From Epiperipatus broadwayi (taxonomy: Eukaryota; Onychophora; Udeonychophora; Euonychophora; Peripatidae): a stretch of 64,000 nt of DNA. Position 1 is the first letter of the stretch, and each line of letters starts with the position of its first letter. Location: contig JAQFVV010006341.1 of the NCBI GenBank assembly GCA_028023455.1, forward strand, positions 248,001-312,000. The letters are read 5' to 3'. Positions 13,362 through 27,000 of this stretch are shown in pieces. Below the pieces are notes generated by a model. It was not told the DNA's origin, searched no databases, and saw nothing but the letters and a program-made list of their open reading frames with translations. The position numbers and the translations under genes are program-made.

Positions 13362-13570
13362 TAAGCATTTATTTTTATAGTGCTGTGTTATAAATTGTAA
13401 TACATTAAAGATCAGCCTTTTCAAGCTATTGTGCATGCACTTTTTACAAGTTATTCTGCATGTGCTTTTTACGAGTTTACACTCAGAAAAAGTGCATGCA
13501 TAATAGCTTGAAAAGGCTGATCTTTAATGTATTACAATTTATAACACAGTGCTATAAAAATAAATGCTTA
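13362..13570. repeat. 209-bp palindrome (foldback end)
   Basis: The left arm, starting taagcatttatttttatagt and running to about 13445, is repeated in inverse at about 13487-13570 with very few mismatches. The loop is about 40 bp and holds a diverged duplicate (catgtgctttttacgagt). Arms of ~84 bp would form a very stable hairpin in DNA or RNA. Confidence 0.85.
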
Positions 13571-13582
13571 GTACTCCTTTAT

Positions 13583-14289
13583 GGAAAATATCATTCAATT
13601 ATTATAATTACTGCTTGTAATTAAAGAGGTAGGGATTATAATAATTAAAAGGTATTTTCCAGTAATTATAACAGTTGAAAAGATATTTTTATAAAGAGTT
13701 ACATTAAATTAGAACAATTTTTAATGTAAAAGAATGTAGATACACATGAAAGAAAACATGAAATTAAGTTAAAAAACTGTAATTTGTGCGTTAAAGTATT
13801 TTTATTGTTATTTTTGGAAATCTTTTGTAAACATATATATATATTATAGTTCAATCCTTGACAATATCATAAAATATGGTTGAAATATTGGAAAATTAAT
13901 AATAATAAAATGGTTCATAAAATAAAATAAAATTAAGATTTGAAAAGAAAAAATATATTGATATTAATAGGCCATATTTATAAAAAATATTGTGAAATAT
14001 TATTGATTTTTATTAAATGCTATTAGCATTAATATAGTCACTGCAGAAAAATTAATGAATATTTAAAATTTGCTTTGAGACTATCAGAAATAATACCTAA
14101 TCATCATTGGTAGAAATTTGGTTACATTCGTAAATAGTTTAATCCAACACTTCATAAGAGTTTGTAAATCTCTTGTGTTATTTAAGCATTAATCAATATG
14201 ATTTTTTTTAATTAAAAAATATAAGAACTTTTGGATCTGATAAACATTATACTGTTTGAAACTAATTTGTGATTTATTCTTAATTTTAG
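13583..14289. other. A+T-rich DNA immediately upstream of BDP1 exon A
   Basis: No TATA/initiator combination or upstream coding exon could be supported. The last ~40 bases form the branch/polypyrimidine region of the exon A acceptor. Confidence 0.4.
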
Positions 14290-15077
14290 ATTTCAAACAG
14301 AAAATGAAAAACAAACTACCTAAAGCAAAACCGATTGTAATTCAGGCAAGAAGATATACAAAAAGTAAACAAGAACAAAATTATCAGCAAAATCTACAAG
14401 ATGTAAATGTATTTTCTGCTCGAAAAAGTTCCACTTCAGAAGGAAGTTCAGTACAAAGTGATGGTCCAAATGAATTGGAAGTAGGAATTAACAAAGTCGT
14501 CATTAAAAATGAAGATGGTTGCATAACTGGAATAGGTGGTGGAAATAATGAATCTTTTGAAGAACTGCAGACTGATCTCTTCTCCAGTAGAACAAATTTG
14601 GGTAAACTAATAAAATGTAAACAAAATAGTTTAACAGATAATGATAATGTAAATGCTGAAGCCTTTCAACTCATTAAACCATCCAATATAAAAAAAGAAA
14701 ACATTTCCTTGTTTTCTCATTGGAAAAAAATTATTGATAGTAGCCCTGAAAAAGCCATAGACTTAAAAATGAACTCCACAGAAGGTAATCAGTTTTGTTC
14801 TAATTTATCACAAAATAGAATTTTCTTTAAAAACATGATTTCACTTTCAGAAAATGCCACAGTTTCAGAAGTCATGCCATTCGAAGATATCTCACCAGAT
14901 GCCACTTCATCTATGGATAAAAAAATATTGAATTCTATGGTCTCCTTAACTTCAACAGCAGACACCTCAACACACCATTTAAAATCTGAAATAGTAACTT
15001 TGAAGATTTGTACTTTGAAAAATCTGCCCCAAGACCTTACTGTCACTGCAGATGACCCTCATGGCTCCACACATGAA
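14290..15077 (+). CDS. BDP1: BDP1 exon A (N-terminal low-complexity region)
   Basis: The acceptor is ttcttaattttag and the donor is gaa|gtaagt, a strong consensus. The exon starts with two bases finishing a codon, then gives 262 codons and ends in phase 0. The protein begins DFKQKMKNKLPKAKPIVIQA, with a basic KAKP...ARR patch resembling the KPN/KAKPN repeats of BDP1. After that it is Ser/Thr/Asn/Glu-rich without a known fold. A Met lies at 14304, so this could be the first coding exon if the upstream exon is non-coding. The phase also allows splicing from an upstream coding exon. An open frame runs back to 14256 through the acceptor, but the polypyrimidine-AG there favours a spliced start. 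Confidence 0.75.
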
Positions 15078-18000
15078 GTAAGTAACATTTATTATCAAGT
15101 AACTAGAATTTAAATATAATCTTAGCAAGTAATCAAATAGTTTATTGCTTGGAAGTTTGTTAAGAAGTTCAGTTCAATACTTGATGTGATAAAGGAGAAG
15201 GGTGATCTGGGCACTTTAATACAGTATTTGCTGGTGCACTAAACCATACTGAGCAATACAGCATTAAATATTGACCAGTAATTTTTAATAGTTAAATTGT
15301 TAATTAAATTTTGTTAAAAACTGATGTCATATTTCAAAAATGTTTAATGAAAGAAATTTTATATGGTAGAGATGAAGTCAATTTACATTATAAAGATTAT
15401 CTCATATACATATTGAATTAAAAAATAAATATTTAATAATTTTACAAAAAAAACAACTGCAAACCAAATAAAAGTATGCTTATTTTTTGTCAATATCATA
15501 GTTTAAAAATACCCTATGTTGAGCACATGCTGAAGTATATATTTTCCTAAGAAGAATTTGATCTCTTTTGAAATAATTTGATTTCCTCTTTCAAAATACT
15601 GAATACTGATGATGCTTAGATGTAACATTTACAACTAAAATCTTTTTCTTCTAAGTATATATCACTCATTAAAATTGATAATAGCTTAAATTTCATTGAA
15701 AGATTATCAAATATTCAAAATGGCAGTGGCCATTTAAACTATGCATTGTAATTGCAACACCAATGTAAATTAAGCAAAATCTTACACCTAAAGGTTAAAA
15801 AAAGTTAAATATGTATGTAGATATTCCTTTCATCTACTACTCCTTCGAAAGCTATTTTTTGTAAGCAAATCTGTATTTTGTTGTAGTAATTTTATTTTAT
15901 AACAAATCCTATAAAGTATACCAAAATAATATTAGTTTTCTGTTTTATTTAATATTATTTTATTTTTAACATATATTTATTATTTTTTTTATTTTCTTAA
16001 CTTATAATTTAATTAACAATATTTTTGTATAATTAATAATGTTATAAATATATATAAGTAATTAGTATATATGATTATTTAGCCAACAGCATGATCTCCT
16101 GAATCTTTATTAATTCCTCTTTTAATTTTCTTTCTCTTATTATTAGGATAATATATCAACTTTAGATTTTTAATTTCCAAATTATGATCTTTATTGTTTA
16201 GTCTTGTTTAATGATACTATTTGCTTCTCCAATGTGCTTATTTGTGATGTGTTATAAACTCTTTGCAGTTTTTTGATTATTTATTATGATATAAATATAT
16301 TTTTTTAAAAAAACCCTATTTGTTTTTTATTTATTATTTTAGTGTATATTAAATTACTAAGCTTTTTGTTTAATTTATTTATAATTTTATTTATATTTTT
16401 GTTATTTTCTCATTGTTGTTTTTATTTCTATACATTTATCATCTTTGTTTTCTTTGTAGTTACTTTCTTATTGTTACTATCTTTTATTTTATTTTCTAAT
16501 ATTTATCTTTAATACTTTTAATTATTACTATTATTTGTTTCAAATTTATCCTTTGTAGAACAATAATTTTTAACTCTGTTTTATTTTAAATGTATATTTT
16601 TCAATTTATACTATATATATGTTTGAAAACCAATTTGTAATATTATTATTAATTATTAGGTTTTCTTTATGTCTTTGTTTCACAATATCTCTATTTTCAA
16701 ATTTTTCATCAATTAATATGACTAACTTATTTTTATTTTTTTTCTATTGTAAATTTATATTTTTGTCTGTTTTATTAATAATTTCAAAAAGTCAATCTAA
16801 TTTAGTTTTATTTATATTAAATATTAATGAGTAATCATTTACATATTTTCATTGAAATAGCTGCTATTATTTATGAAATTTATTTTAACCATCCATATGT
16901 ATTATTTAACTCTGTGTTTGGGCTATTCCAATTAATAAACCTTCATTTGGTTAACACTTATTATTACATTCGAATGTTGCTGCTCTGAAACTTAATTCCA
17001 TTAATCCAACTAAAATACTAATTAGTATTTTAATTTTTCCAGCGCTGTCTTTCAAATATTTATTAAATGCCCAATCAAAAAAGTTTTACCCGCATATTGC
17101 TTGTATACATTAAAATCGCATTCATTTTTATAAATGTTAATTTATATTTATTATATGAATTGTATCATTAATTTTCATTATTAAATTTTTATCGATTATT
17201 TTAATAATCTCCATACTTCCTTTTTCTTTTAATATAAATAAAAATACAATAAATGACAAATGACCCCAAGATGCATTTCGCGCTGAACCAACCCTCATCA
17301 GTTGGCCCAGGTCACCAACTCTCATATATAACTTTATTTCATGAAGAGTATTTATCTATGGCGAATTGTCACATCTTTATTTACAACGCTAAACTTGCTC
17401 TACTCACAACCTCGACTTCGTACATTTTTGATAAACCTAACTATGTTTATCATTAATCATTTATTAAACTAGTTTTTTCTCTAGCACAGATATAAACTTT
17501 AATCCAAGTTAAAAATTATTATATCTGATTTTTTACACACAGACGCGTACATGGCATTTCACCTTCCTTCTCGTATGCGTATTATCTTATCGATTATTTT
17601 AATAATTTCCATACTTTCTCTTTCTTTTTTATTTTATATAAATAAAGATATAATAAAAGACAAATGACCCCCCCCCCCCAAGATGCATTTCGTGCTGAAC
17701 CAGCACTCATATTTAAAAAATTATTACTTATATTTTTAAAAATTAATATTTGATGCTATTGATTTTAATAACTTATTGAAATATGATTTTGTACCATTAA
17801 TTATAGGTCCTAGTGATATTTCGTCATTATGTATCTTTGGTGCACCACATGTTACGCAATTCTACAATCTTTATTTATTGTATTCCAGTCATCTATTATT
17901 CCTATAAAAATATTTTTTGATTAAATTATATTCACTTTTTATTCTTAATATTTATATTGTCTTTCTTAATTTTAATGCAAGCTTCGTCTTTTAGCATCAA

Positions 18001-21000
18001 ATTTCTTTTTTAAATATTATCATTTATATTTAATGTAACTTATTTCCTTTATCAGATTTGTAAAAATTACTTTGTTTACAATACTTATTTCATACTTTCT
18101 TCATTTTTCTATTGTCAATTCATTATAATATATTTTGATAATTTTATTTTATTATTATTTACATTATACTCATATGTTTTATTAATAATTTTGTATATTA
18201 TATTATATATTTAATTTTTAAAGTCTTCATTCCATAGAGTTGAATCTACTATATATACTATAATAAATTACTTGGTCCCAGAGACATCTTCATCATCTTT
18301 AATCATTGTCAATCCATTGCAGAATGAAGGTCTTTCCAAGTTGAATTCTGTTTTTCTGATCTCTAGCTTCCTTTCTCCACATACTCCATCACACTTCCTT
18401 ATTTTATCTATACATGTCATATGTGATCTCTTTCTAGGTCTTTCACAATCTTTGGAATCCTTAATATTTCAACTGTCCACCTCCGATTATTTTTTCTAGA
18501 AATATGTCCAGCCCTGTTTCATTTCAACTTCGTAATTCTTTCAATTATATTAGTAGCACCTATTTGTTTTCTCACCCATATATTTCATTTTTAAACTCTT
18601 GTTATCCCTAACATACATTTTCTCCATATTTCGTTGAATGATCTGAAGTCTCTATATTGCTCTTCTGTTAAGTGTCCTAGTCTTAAATCTATAAGTAAAA
18701 ACTGGTAAAACACATCTTTTCAAACATATTTCTACCAAAACCACTTCAAACAAGTTTAATTCTATGATTAATTTTATCCATTATGTTTCTATCTGTATTA
18801 ATAATCTGACCAAGATATTTATAATTGTTAAATATATCTAATATATTATTATTAATCATTATTTACCCATTTAACGTTAGTTTAGTATTTTTAGCATTTC
18901 TTAACCTTTATTTAATAACTGTTGCACCATTTCCTGAAACTCTGAAGCATTATTTGCAAAAACAATTACATCATGAACAAAATCTAGATGACTTCAATAA
19001 TTTACTCCCTTAGCCATTCATTATATCATCCAGTCATTGTAGTTTATATATATATAAATAATCCGCTGTAGGCCCAAGATATCAAACAAAATTACCATTC
19101 AAAGCAACTATTTAAGCCAAAAAATGAAAATTTAAATGTAAAAATACATATATATTTAACTGATGTATATTTTGTACAGTTAGATTTTAATAAAACTAGA
19201 ATTCCCTTTTAATATAAAATATAAATAAACTTACATATCCTAATAAAAATTTCCAGCTTGTTGGTTTGAGAACTTCCACCTTCTTGCAAAATAATGTTCA
19301 GCAGCTGTCTTATCTGGCAGCAATTTTCCATACCTTAAATACTATGCAATTCAATATTTGGTGAACTTTATTTGACTGTCAATAAGCTTCTGTAGTACAG
19401 TGTTTATAATAGGAGACATAGAAACAATTATTCAAACAATTGCTCGATCCTTTTACAAATAAGTAAGGGTTTGCTTTTGTTCCATAATGTTGCAATGTTG
19501 ACTGCTCAATCTAGAATTTTTTTAGCAATCTCTGCACCTTTTAATTCACCATTTTAAAAATGGTGTAGATCAAGGATTTAGCGATATCCTATTCAGAACT
19601 TAAATCTCTGATGTTCTCCATCTTTGACTTTGAGAAATATTTCTTTTCATTTCAATATTGATCAATTTTTGCTTCTGTTTTTCTGGATCATGTATGAAAA
19701 GAATTTTTTAAAACTAGTAAATGACGAAATTGCAGGAAAAAAAACAAAATAAGTTCATAAATGATAACAAAGATGTCTGATACTTTACTTGAAGCTTGAA
19801 GGCTCTGAAAGTTTCATGTATGTGTCTGTGATTCAGATAACATTCATTGATTTAGCAATTCCATGTTTAATACTTTGATTTTCACCATTTTACCAAAAAT
19901 TTTTATACCTTTTGAATTCTAATTTTATTTTATATAGCTAAAATTATTATATGAATTTTTTTCTACAATACAGGCTTTTTCATATCTGCACTCCAATATG
20001 TAATATATAGGAGATTTGAACTCAGACTTTCACATGACTCTCAACTATCCATGCTATTTCATACTGCTGACGCACACATGTGGAAAAGATAAATAATCAC
20101 CAATATACATATTTCATGCTTAACCAGCACTCATCAGTTGATCCAGATTAAAATTATTATCATGTACACACTTAGGATAATATTTCAAAAAATATATACA
20201 TTTTTATCAATACAGTATATATAGAATAAATTAAGAACTAAACTTTAGCACTTCTGCTGTTCTATTGTTTTACATACATTTTTGATGCCTATATTAAGCA
20301 GCTTTCCAATTCTTTTTTATCACACATGACTAAAATTATTGCAGTATATGCACTTAGTAGTATATTTTTAAGGCAAAGTATTTACATTTTTATCATTAGA
20401 TAATTTAAATTGACACTAAATTTTGTACAGTAAAAATATCCACCATTTTAGTGTTTGTTGCACGTCATTGCTTTTGTTATATAAATCTTGATTATGAGAA
20501 AACATTTTACTAATTATTCATTCTATCAATTTTTGTTTCTTTATTAAATAACTTATTAATAGCTTTATTTTTAAAGTGCGTACATCTACTGGATTTGGTT
20601 TCCAAGACTCTAACAGATGGCATAAATTAGCAGATAATAGATGACCCTTGATTTGCTTGCAATCCTGTATAATGAAATTTCCATGATTTTACATAAGTAA
20701 AAACATGTACACATTCTTATATATGTATAAGTACAGATAACAGTTTATACATAAATGTATGTGTGCACATATATAATGTGTTAAAATGAAAAGGTGGTGG
20801 TTTTCTTTCCAAGCTGAATCAATGCATATTACACAATGATATAGTTTGACTACTTATCATGCAAATTTTAAGCTTACCATGTTTAAATCACAAATTCTAG
20901 CATAAAATATGATAAGTATGTTTTGTACATTAACCCTACATTTTGTTTTAAACTGGATAAAACTATTGAAATATAAGAAATAATTCAAATTGTTAGGGCA

Positions 21001-24000
21001 GTAAATCAGTGAGTCATAAGGATATTTTCAAATGGTTTGTAGGATTTTGTGATAGCAGGGAGGGTATTGAAGATGATCTGTAAAAGTAAAAGCATATGGT
21101 CACATTTTATAGGTCATGACCCGCTAACACTTTAAAATGTTTGTGGGAACAGCACGATCAGGTCAATATGCAATAGTTATTGATTTAGAGATGGCACTGC
21201 TGATCGCTTGGACAAAGAATTAGTCACTTTTTAATTGTGACACATTATAAATACTTATGTTATAATGAAAAATTTTAAATTAATATGGTATATACATTAT
21301 TAATAATTAATAAAAACAGAGAATGCTTTTATATTTAAAATCAAATAAAACTTTTAGAAGCACTATTAGTTTTTGTGTGTGGGAATATTTGTTAACAATT
21401 TAGTGGATTTTCTATTGACTTACTTTAAAAATATAACAGATTTAAAAAAAAAAACACAATTAAATGTACAAAATAGATATTGCTAGGAATTAAAAAAAAT
21501 CCAGAATCATTGTGTATGTGTGTTTTATTTTAATTTAGCAATGGTTTTCTCCCTCTTCTTCCACTTTCCAAAAAATAGATATATAATTAAATCTGAAGTT
21601 AGTAAATGGTATAGCATGAAATACATATATTGGTGATTATTTATCTTTTCAACATATATGTGTTCAAGTGTATCAGTGATATGAGATAGAGTGGGGAGTC
21701 GTGTGAAAGTCATTGCTCATATACTCTATATATTAAATAGCTAAGAGTAATTTGTTAGAATTTCCTAAATGCTTACATTATATAGTTCTATATATATTAA
21801 TAGTGCATACATTTTTTAAATAGGTTGATAAAAACGGATAATAAAATTGCAAAAGATACAATGTCTGATATTAAGTTGATTACTATAACTTTAAGCACAC
21901 CTTATGTGATATCATGTGGTTTAAATATAAGAGTAGCCTACTGTTTTGTTAAAAAGTTTTTATTTTTATCTACCTTCTTTTTAAGTAGTAGATGGTTGAA
22001 TTGAATAGAAAAGATGTCTGAATCCTATTGGAAATATATTTTGTATTTGGTTTCTGTCCATTTTATATTATTTATTCCTATATTGTTTTATTTTCTATTG
22101 TATTTTTATTATTATAATTCTCATATGGGGTGTATTTATTTCTTTGGTACTTTCTTATTTTCTGTCCTGCCACTGCTAGAGACGTCATTTCTGCAAAAAT
22201 TGCAGAAATATTCAGAGTAGGGGACCAAAAAGCAGACGACGCAACTTCTGGCCACTAGATGGCGCTCATCACCATGCGGCAGGACAGAAAATAAGAAAGT
22301 ACCATTTCTTTTACTTAATATATTCATTTTTTATTCTGTAAATATACTATTTACTTAATTACCTTTTTTTGCATCTCTGTTATATATTTTTTTTTACACA
22401 TTTAATTAATTTATCCATTTTTTGTCTTTTCATTTATATAATATCCATAATTCTTTGCAAAGATTTTTTAAACATATTTTTATTCATATTTTCTACTTTC
22501 ATTGTGTTTTTTAAAATATTTTATTACATTTAACTTTATTTAGGTGATCAAAAAAATGGGAAGAAAAAAAATAATAAAACCTAATTTAAAAAACTTAAGA
22601 ATTCTATCAAATAATCATGAAAAATTATCAAAAAATGTGATAAATAATAAAGAAAGCGAAATGGAAAATAAAGATAATGCAAATGAAATAAATAAAAACA
22701 CACAAAATCCGAATATGAATGATAATACAACTATTCCTGTTATGCCTATAGAAATTGAATCTCTGGAGATTGATAGGGATCTAAAACATCAGCAGCAAAT
22801 TACTGCCCAAATTACACAGTCAAATTCTATGAATACTGTTTGTGAAGAAATGCAAAAAAATACTAATCTCAAAAATGATAATAAAGTCATTAAATATTCC
22901 AATTTAATCAAAGAAGATAATGAGAATCTTCAATCAGATAATGCTTTCATAGCTTTCAAATCTAATTCAGAAGAAACAAGTGGAAAAAAGAATATAAACA
23001 GAGAGAAAATGTCAAACCCTGAACTGAATATTGAGATATCAAGTAAAAAAAAAGAGAATTCCATTCTATTAAACAATGATGGCTTAAATGATACTTATCA
23101 AAATATCCAAAATAAAGAAATGTTTAAAAATACTGAATCAATAATGGAATATAACTCTATAGGGGAACATATGACAGAAGCTAAAATGTTCTCTGAAACA
23201 GTAAATGAACAAAATTGTTCTTACCAGCACCAAGAAGGACATGCAAGTGTTATTAAGTTAAATAAAAAGGGAAAAGGAAATAAAAGAAACCAATCTCCAG
23301 AGGGGCAAAAATATACACTATTGAAAAAGCTAACAGGCATGAATAAAAAAGTATTATCACAAAAAAGCTTCAAAGATTGTAATCTGAATAAAAAATTATC
23401 AGAGATGAGAAATAAAAACAAGTTAGTAGAAGATGTGATAGAAAAATGTGTTGATAATGTTCAAAACGATGAATCTGGAGACAGCTTGAAGGATACACAT
23501 GCAACTGAAGATGATATGGAAGTGGAAACCCCTAGGGTAAGAAAAGGTCTTAATTTAATGAATCCCTGAATACTTTATCTTAAAATTATTTTTCCTGCAT
23601 GTCTTTTATTTGTATATTGTTAAGAGCAAAGAAGCAGTATAGAAGAAAAGTAAAAAACAAAACAAGAATTGGATTATGAGTTAATTCGGAAGAATAATTT
23701 ACAATCCATGTGCCAATTCCTTCATCTATTGTTCACATGAACATTACAATCTTTTGTACTAACATTATACTTTTTGTATAAAATATATTATTCTATATAT
23801 AAATAATATTTGGTATTTTTATTATAAAATAATTGACTGTAGAAAAAAAATGAAGTTAACATATTGTTTACTTTGTTGAGGTTTCTGAATTTGTTTTGTT
23901 TTTATCAGTTATTTAATGTTTACAGTTAAAGAGAATATTTTTTCAAATTTGAGTCAGTCAGAAATAATAGTTTTTTTTTATCCATTTCATTAATATAAAT

Positions 24001-27000
24001 AATTTTAATTAAAACACAACTGTAAGTCTGTCAAAGTGGATTAATCTGCAATATTAGACAAATGTAAAATGTCTACTTTACAGAATGAATGTGGAACAGC
24101 CTTTATTTTTACATGACCCATTCAATTTGAATTTTTGTTATAATTTTTTTTCTGGATATTAATAAAAAATATTTTTTGATTCTGATATTACTTTATAAGA
24201 TTTAGTCTTAAGTTTTATAATCAGGGGTTCAATGTGCCAAAATTAATCGAATGATGTGACATATTTTACATATGTGTCATAGATTGACTGGCTCTGTGTT
24301 AGAAGAATAAATATAACACTGATAAAAATTAGAATTAAAGTAAAATTAGGAACAAAATATAGAAGATGAATTGCAAAGAAAAATTGTTTCAATTTGTATG
24401 AAATAAAACTTTATTTGATTGAATTGAATTTATTAATTGCAAAAGAAATATGAAGTTAAATATCCATGTGAACAAAATTAAGGTCAGCCATTTTTTTTAT
24501 TATTATTTTTATATTTTCACTTTTAGTTTCTATGTTTTTGCACGGTTGTAATTTTTTAATCTGTTAAGTCTTACAAATTTTATTTTTTATATTTTGTTCA
24601 ATTGACTTGTAATTAATGTAAATAAATTTCTACAAAAGTATGGTTCTTCTTTGCTCTCTTCGCAATGCTATATTTAATTCAACTATTTTATAATTTTGAC
24701 TTATTAGCAATATTTTCCTGTATTTACACAAATATACAATAACTTGTTTTCATATATCTATATATGCCAATGTGACAATTCATTATATATTAGTGTTTCT
24801 ATATATAATTTTAAAAATCATAATAATATTAAAAAAATTGAAGATAAGACTAATAAGCTTATAAAATTATAGATGTTGAATTTATCTAAATATGTGTAAG
24901 TAATTTTAATTGGAAAGAAGATAGACAAATTGTTGGGTTTTTTTTAAAGTTCAAAACTTCTTCCACTTTTATTGCATTCTTTTTATGAAATCTTTACAAA
25001 AAAAAAGCATACTTTTTAATGTATTTTTCACTATGCTTTATTATAGTTGATAATTTCAACTGAGTAGCAATCTTCTTCAGAAATTTGAAAAACTTAAATT
25101 TACTCTCTTCAAATAAAACATAGCTAAAAATTATATTAAATAAAATCAATAAAATATATTTTGCAATAAAAGTAATTTATTTACTAAAATAATATCAATT
25201 ATGTAACAAAAAATACATCAACAACAAATAAAAATGTACATATAAATGCAAATGTCCCCATTTGTTTTTAAATTCACATCTACAAGAATCTATTAAACAT
25301 TATTTATTTTTATTTCATACACATTTTGTGAGTGGATTTGCTTTCCTTTAATTAATATAAATAATTTTTTTTGAAAAATATAATATTTTCATTTTATTTA
25401 ATGTAACAATAAATTCAATCTTTGGAATCCTTAATATTTCAACTAAGAATAAATTCAGGCATTTTTTTTTTTTGTGAAATTTCATTTCTGACTATACTTT
25501 ATTTGTCATTTTTATATGTTTTTGTTAAATAATTAACATTGTTTTGATAAATAAATTATTTTTATTGCAAAATATATTATTTCTTCATTAATCAAAAATG
25601 GAAATTAATGAAATTCATTATGCTATTCTTTCATATAAATTATAAAACATAATAAAAAAACCATATACAACAGCGATATATATATATAATTAAATGCAAG
25701 ATTTTTTTCAAAATATGGTTTGTGCCCTTTTCAAATGTTAAGCATCTATATGAAACTGTTTTATTCTACTTTACTGGTGTTTTCTTTTGTTATTGTTGCT
25801 ATTTTATTTCTTTTATAGAACACTAGGTGGTGTTCTATCTGCTATAATTGGTTAATGTTAAAATAGGTCCTGTTAATGGTTTTTTTTTATTTGTTATAAT
25901 TTATATATTTTGATTTTATTTACACAATTAATTCAAAAATAAATTTGGACATTTTATTTTCTTATCCAGTAGTTTTTTAAAAATTTATGATAAGATCACT
26001 ATAGTTACACCAAGATGGTAAATCATATACTATATTAGTACCATTTATTTTACTTCAATATACTTTTTAAATTTTTTCCATAACTACAAAATCATTGAGA
26101 ATTGTAAAAATATATTTGTATCCATTATTATTTTACTTTCCTTAATAAGCAAATTTTTTATAACAAAATTAAGAATAATTCCCTTTTAAATTTATATTTT
26201 TAATCTTAATTGCTATATTGTCACACATATAAATATCTAGTTTTTTTTAACTTTATATTTTTTTAAATTTGTGTTTATATCTCAACCATTTATATCTTAT
26301 TGATTTATAAACTAAATAAACTATCATCACTAAAATTAACATTGCACAGATGGTACTAATATAGTGTGCTGTCTACAAATTTTATGGTACCTACTGCAAA
26401 GTGAAAAAAACATCTATAAAAAATAAAAAGCACACATTTATAATTGAATTTATAGTCATAAGCATATATTAAATAAAATCAAGGAAATAATTTATTTTGC
26501 AATAAAAATAATTTATTTATGAAAACAACAATTATTTATTTTTTTGTAAAAATACATCAACGATAAATAAAATGTATACAGAAATGAAAATCCAAAATAG
26601 ATGTCCACAATTATTTTTCAATTATGATATCTGCATTTATTCTTGAATTTACTGCTATAAATATATATGAAATAAAATGAAAAAATAATATCTTTAGCAA
26701 TAAAAACATGTATTAAATAATAATAAACAAAAAATAGTCCATATAGAACATGTATAAAAGTAAGCAATATTTAATATATAGTTTCCCATCTTTAAACTAC
26801 TCAAACTAGTAAACATATTTTGAACAAATATTAAAGTTTGAAACCCAGATTAGTTCACTTGCATGGCAATATATGTGACACTGGGTCAATTTCTATATAT
26901 ATTCAGCTGATACCAGATCTATATAGCCATGCAAGTGAGTTATTCTGGGTTTAAATCTTTGGTCTTTTTTCACAGTTCAGATTTTTAGCTCAGATAATAT

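Larger units (their letters stand above)
8915..13569. mobile_element. 4.66-kb composite insertion with 13-bp target duplication
   Basis: A 13-bp direct repeat, agtactcctttat, lies at 8902-8914 and 13570-13582. Inside, the left end carries a partial copy of a sequence (acattaaagatcagcctttt...) that reappears as the left arm of a palindrome at the right end (13362-13570). Between them lie two tandem copies of a ~2.07-kb unit. The arrangement of partial terminal copy, tandem units and inverted terminal copy resembles the tandem/inverted ends of Penelope-like retroelements. No reverse transcriptase is present, so the class is inferred. An alternative is two nested events sharing a site. Confidence 0.6.
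15078..22543 (+). other. BDP1: BDP1 intron A-B (7.5 kb)
   Basis: GT...AG intron. Much of 15.1-17.2 kb is featureless A+T-rich DNA. Recognised contents are the direct repeats at 17.2 and 17.6 kb, a decayed LINE fragment (18.27-18.99 kb), tRNA-like repeat remnants (20.0 and 21.65 kb) and a TIR transposon (22.1 kb). The 20.2-21.5 kb stretch shows nothing I can name. Confidence 0.7.

Noticed and set aside
14789-15046. 85-codon minus-strand frame opposite BDP1 exon A
   Set aside because: It is an antisense shadow of the coding exon with no independent support.
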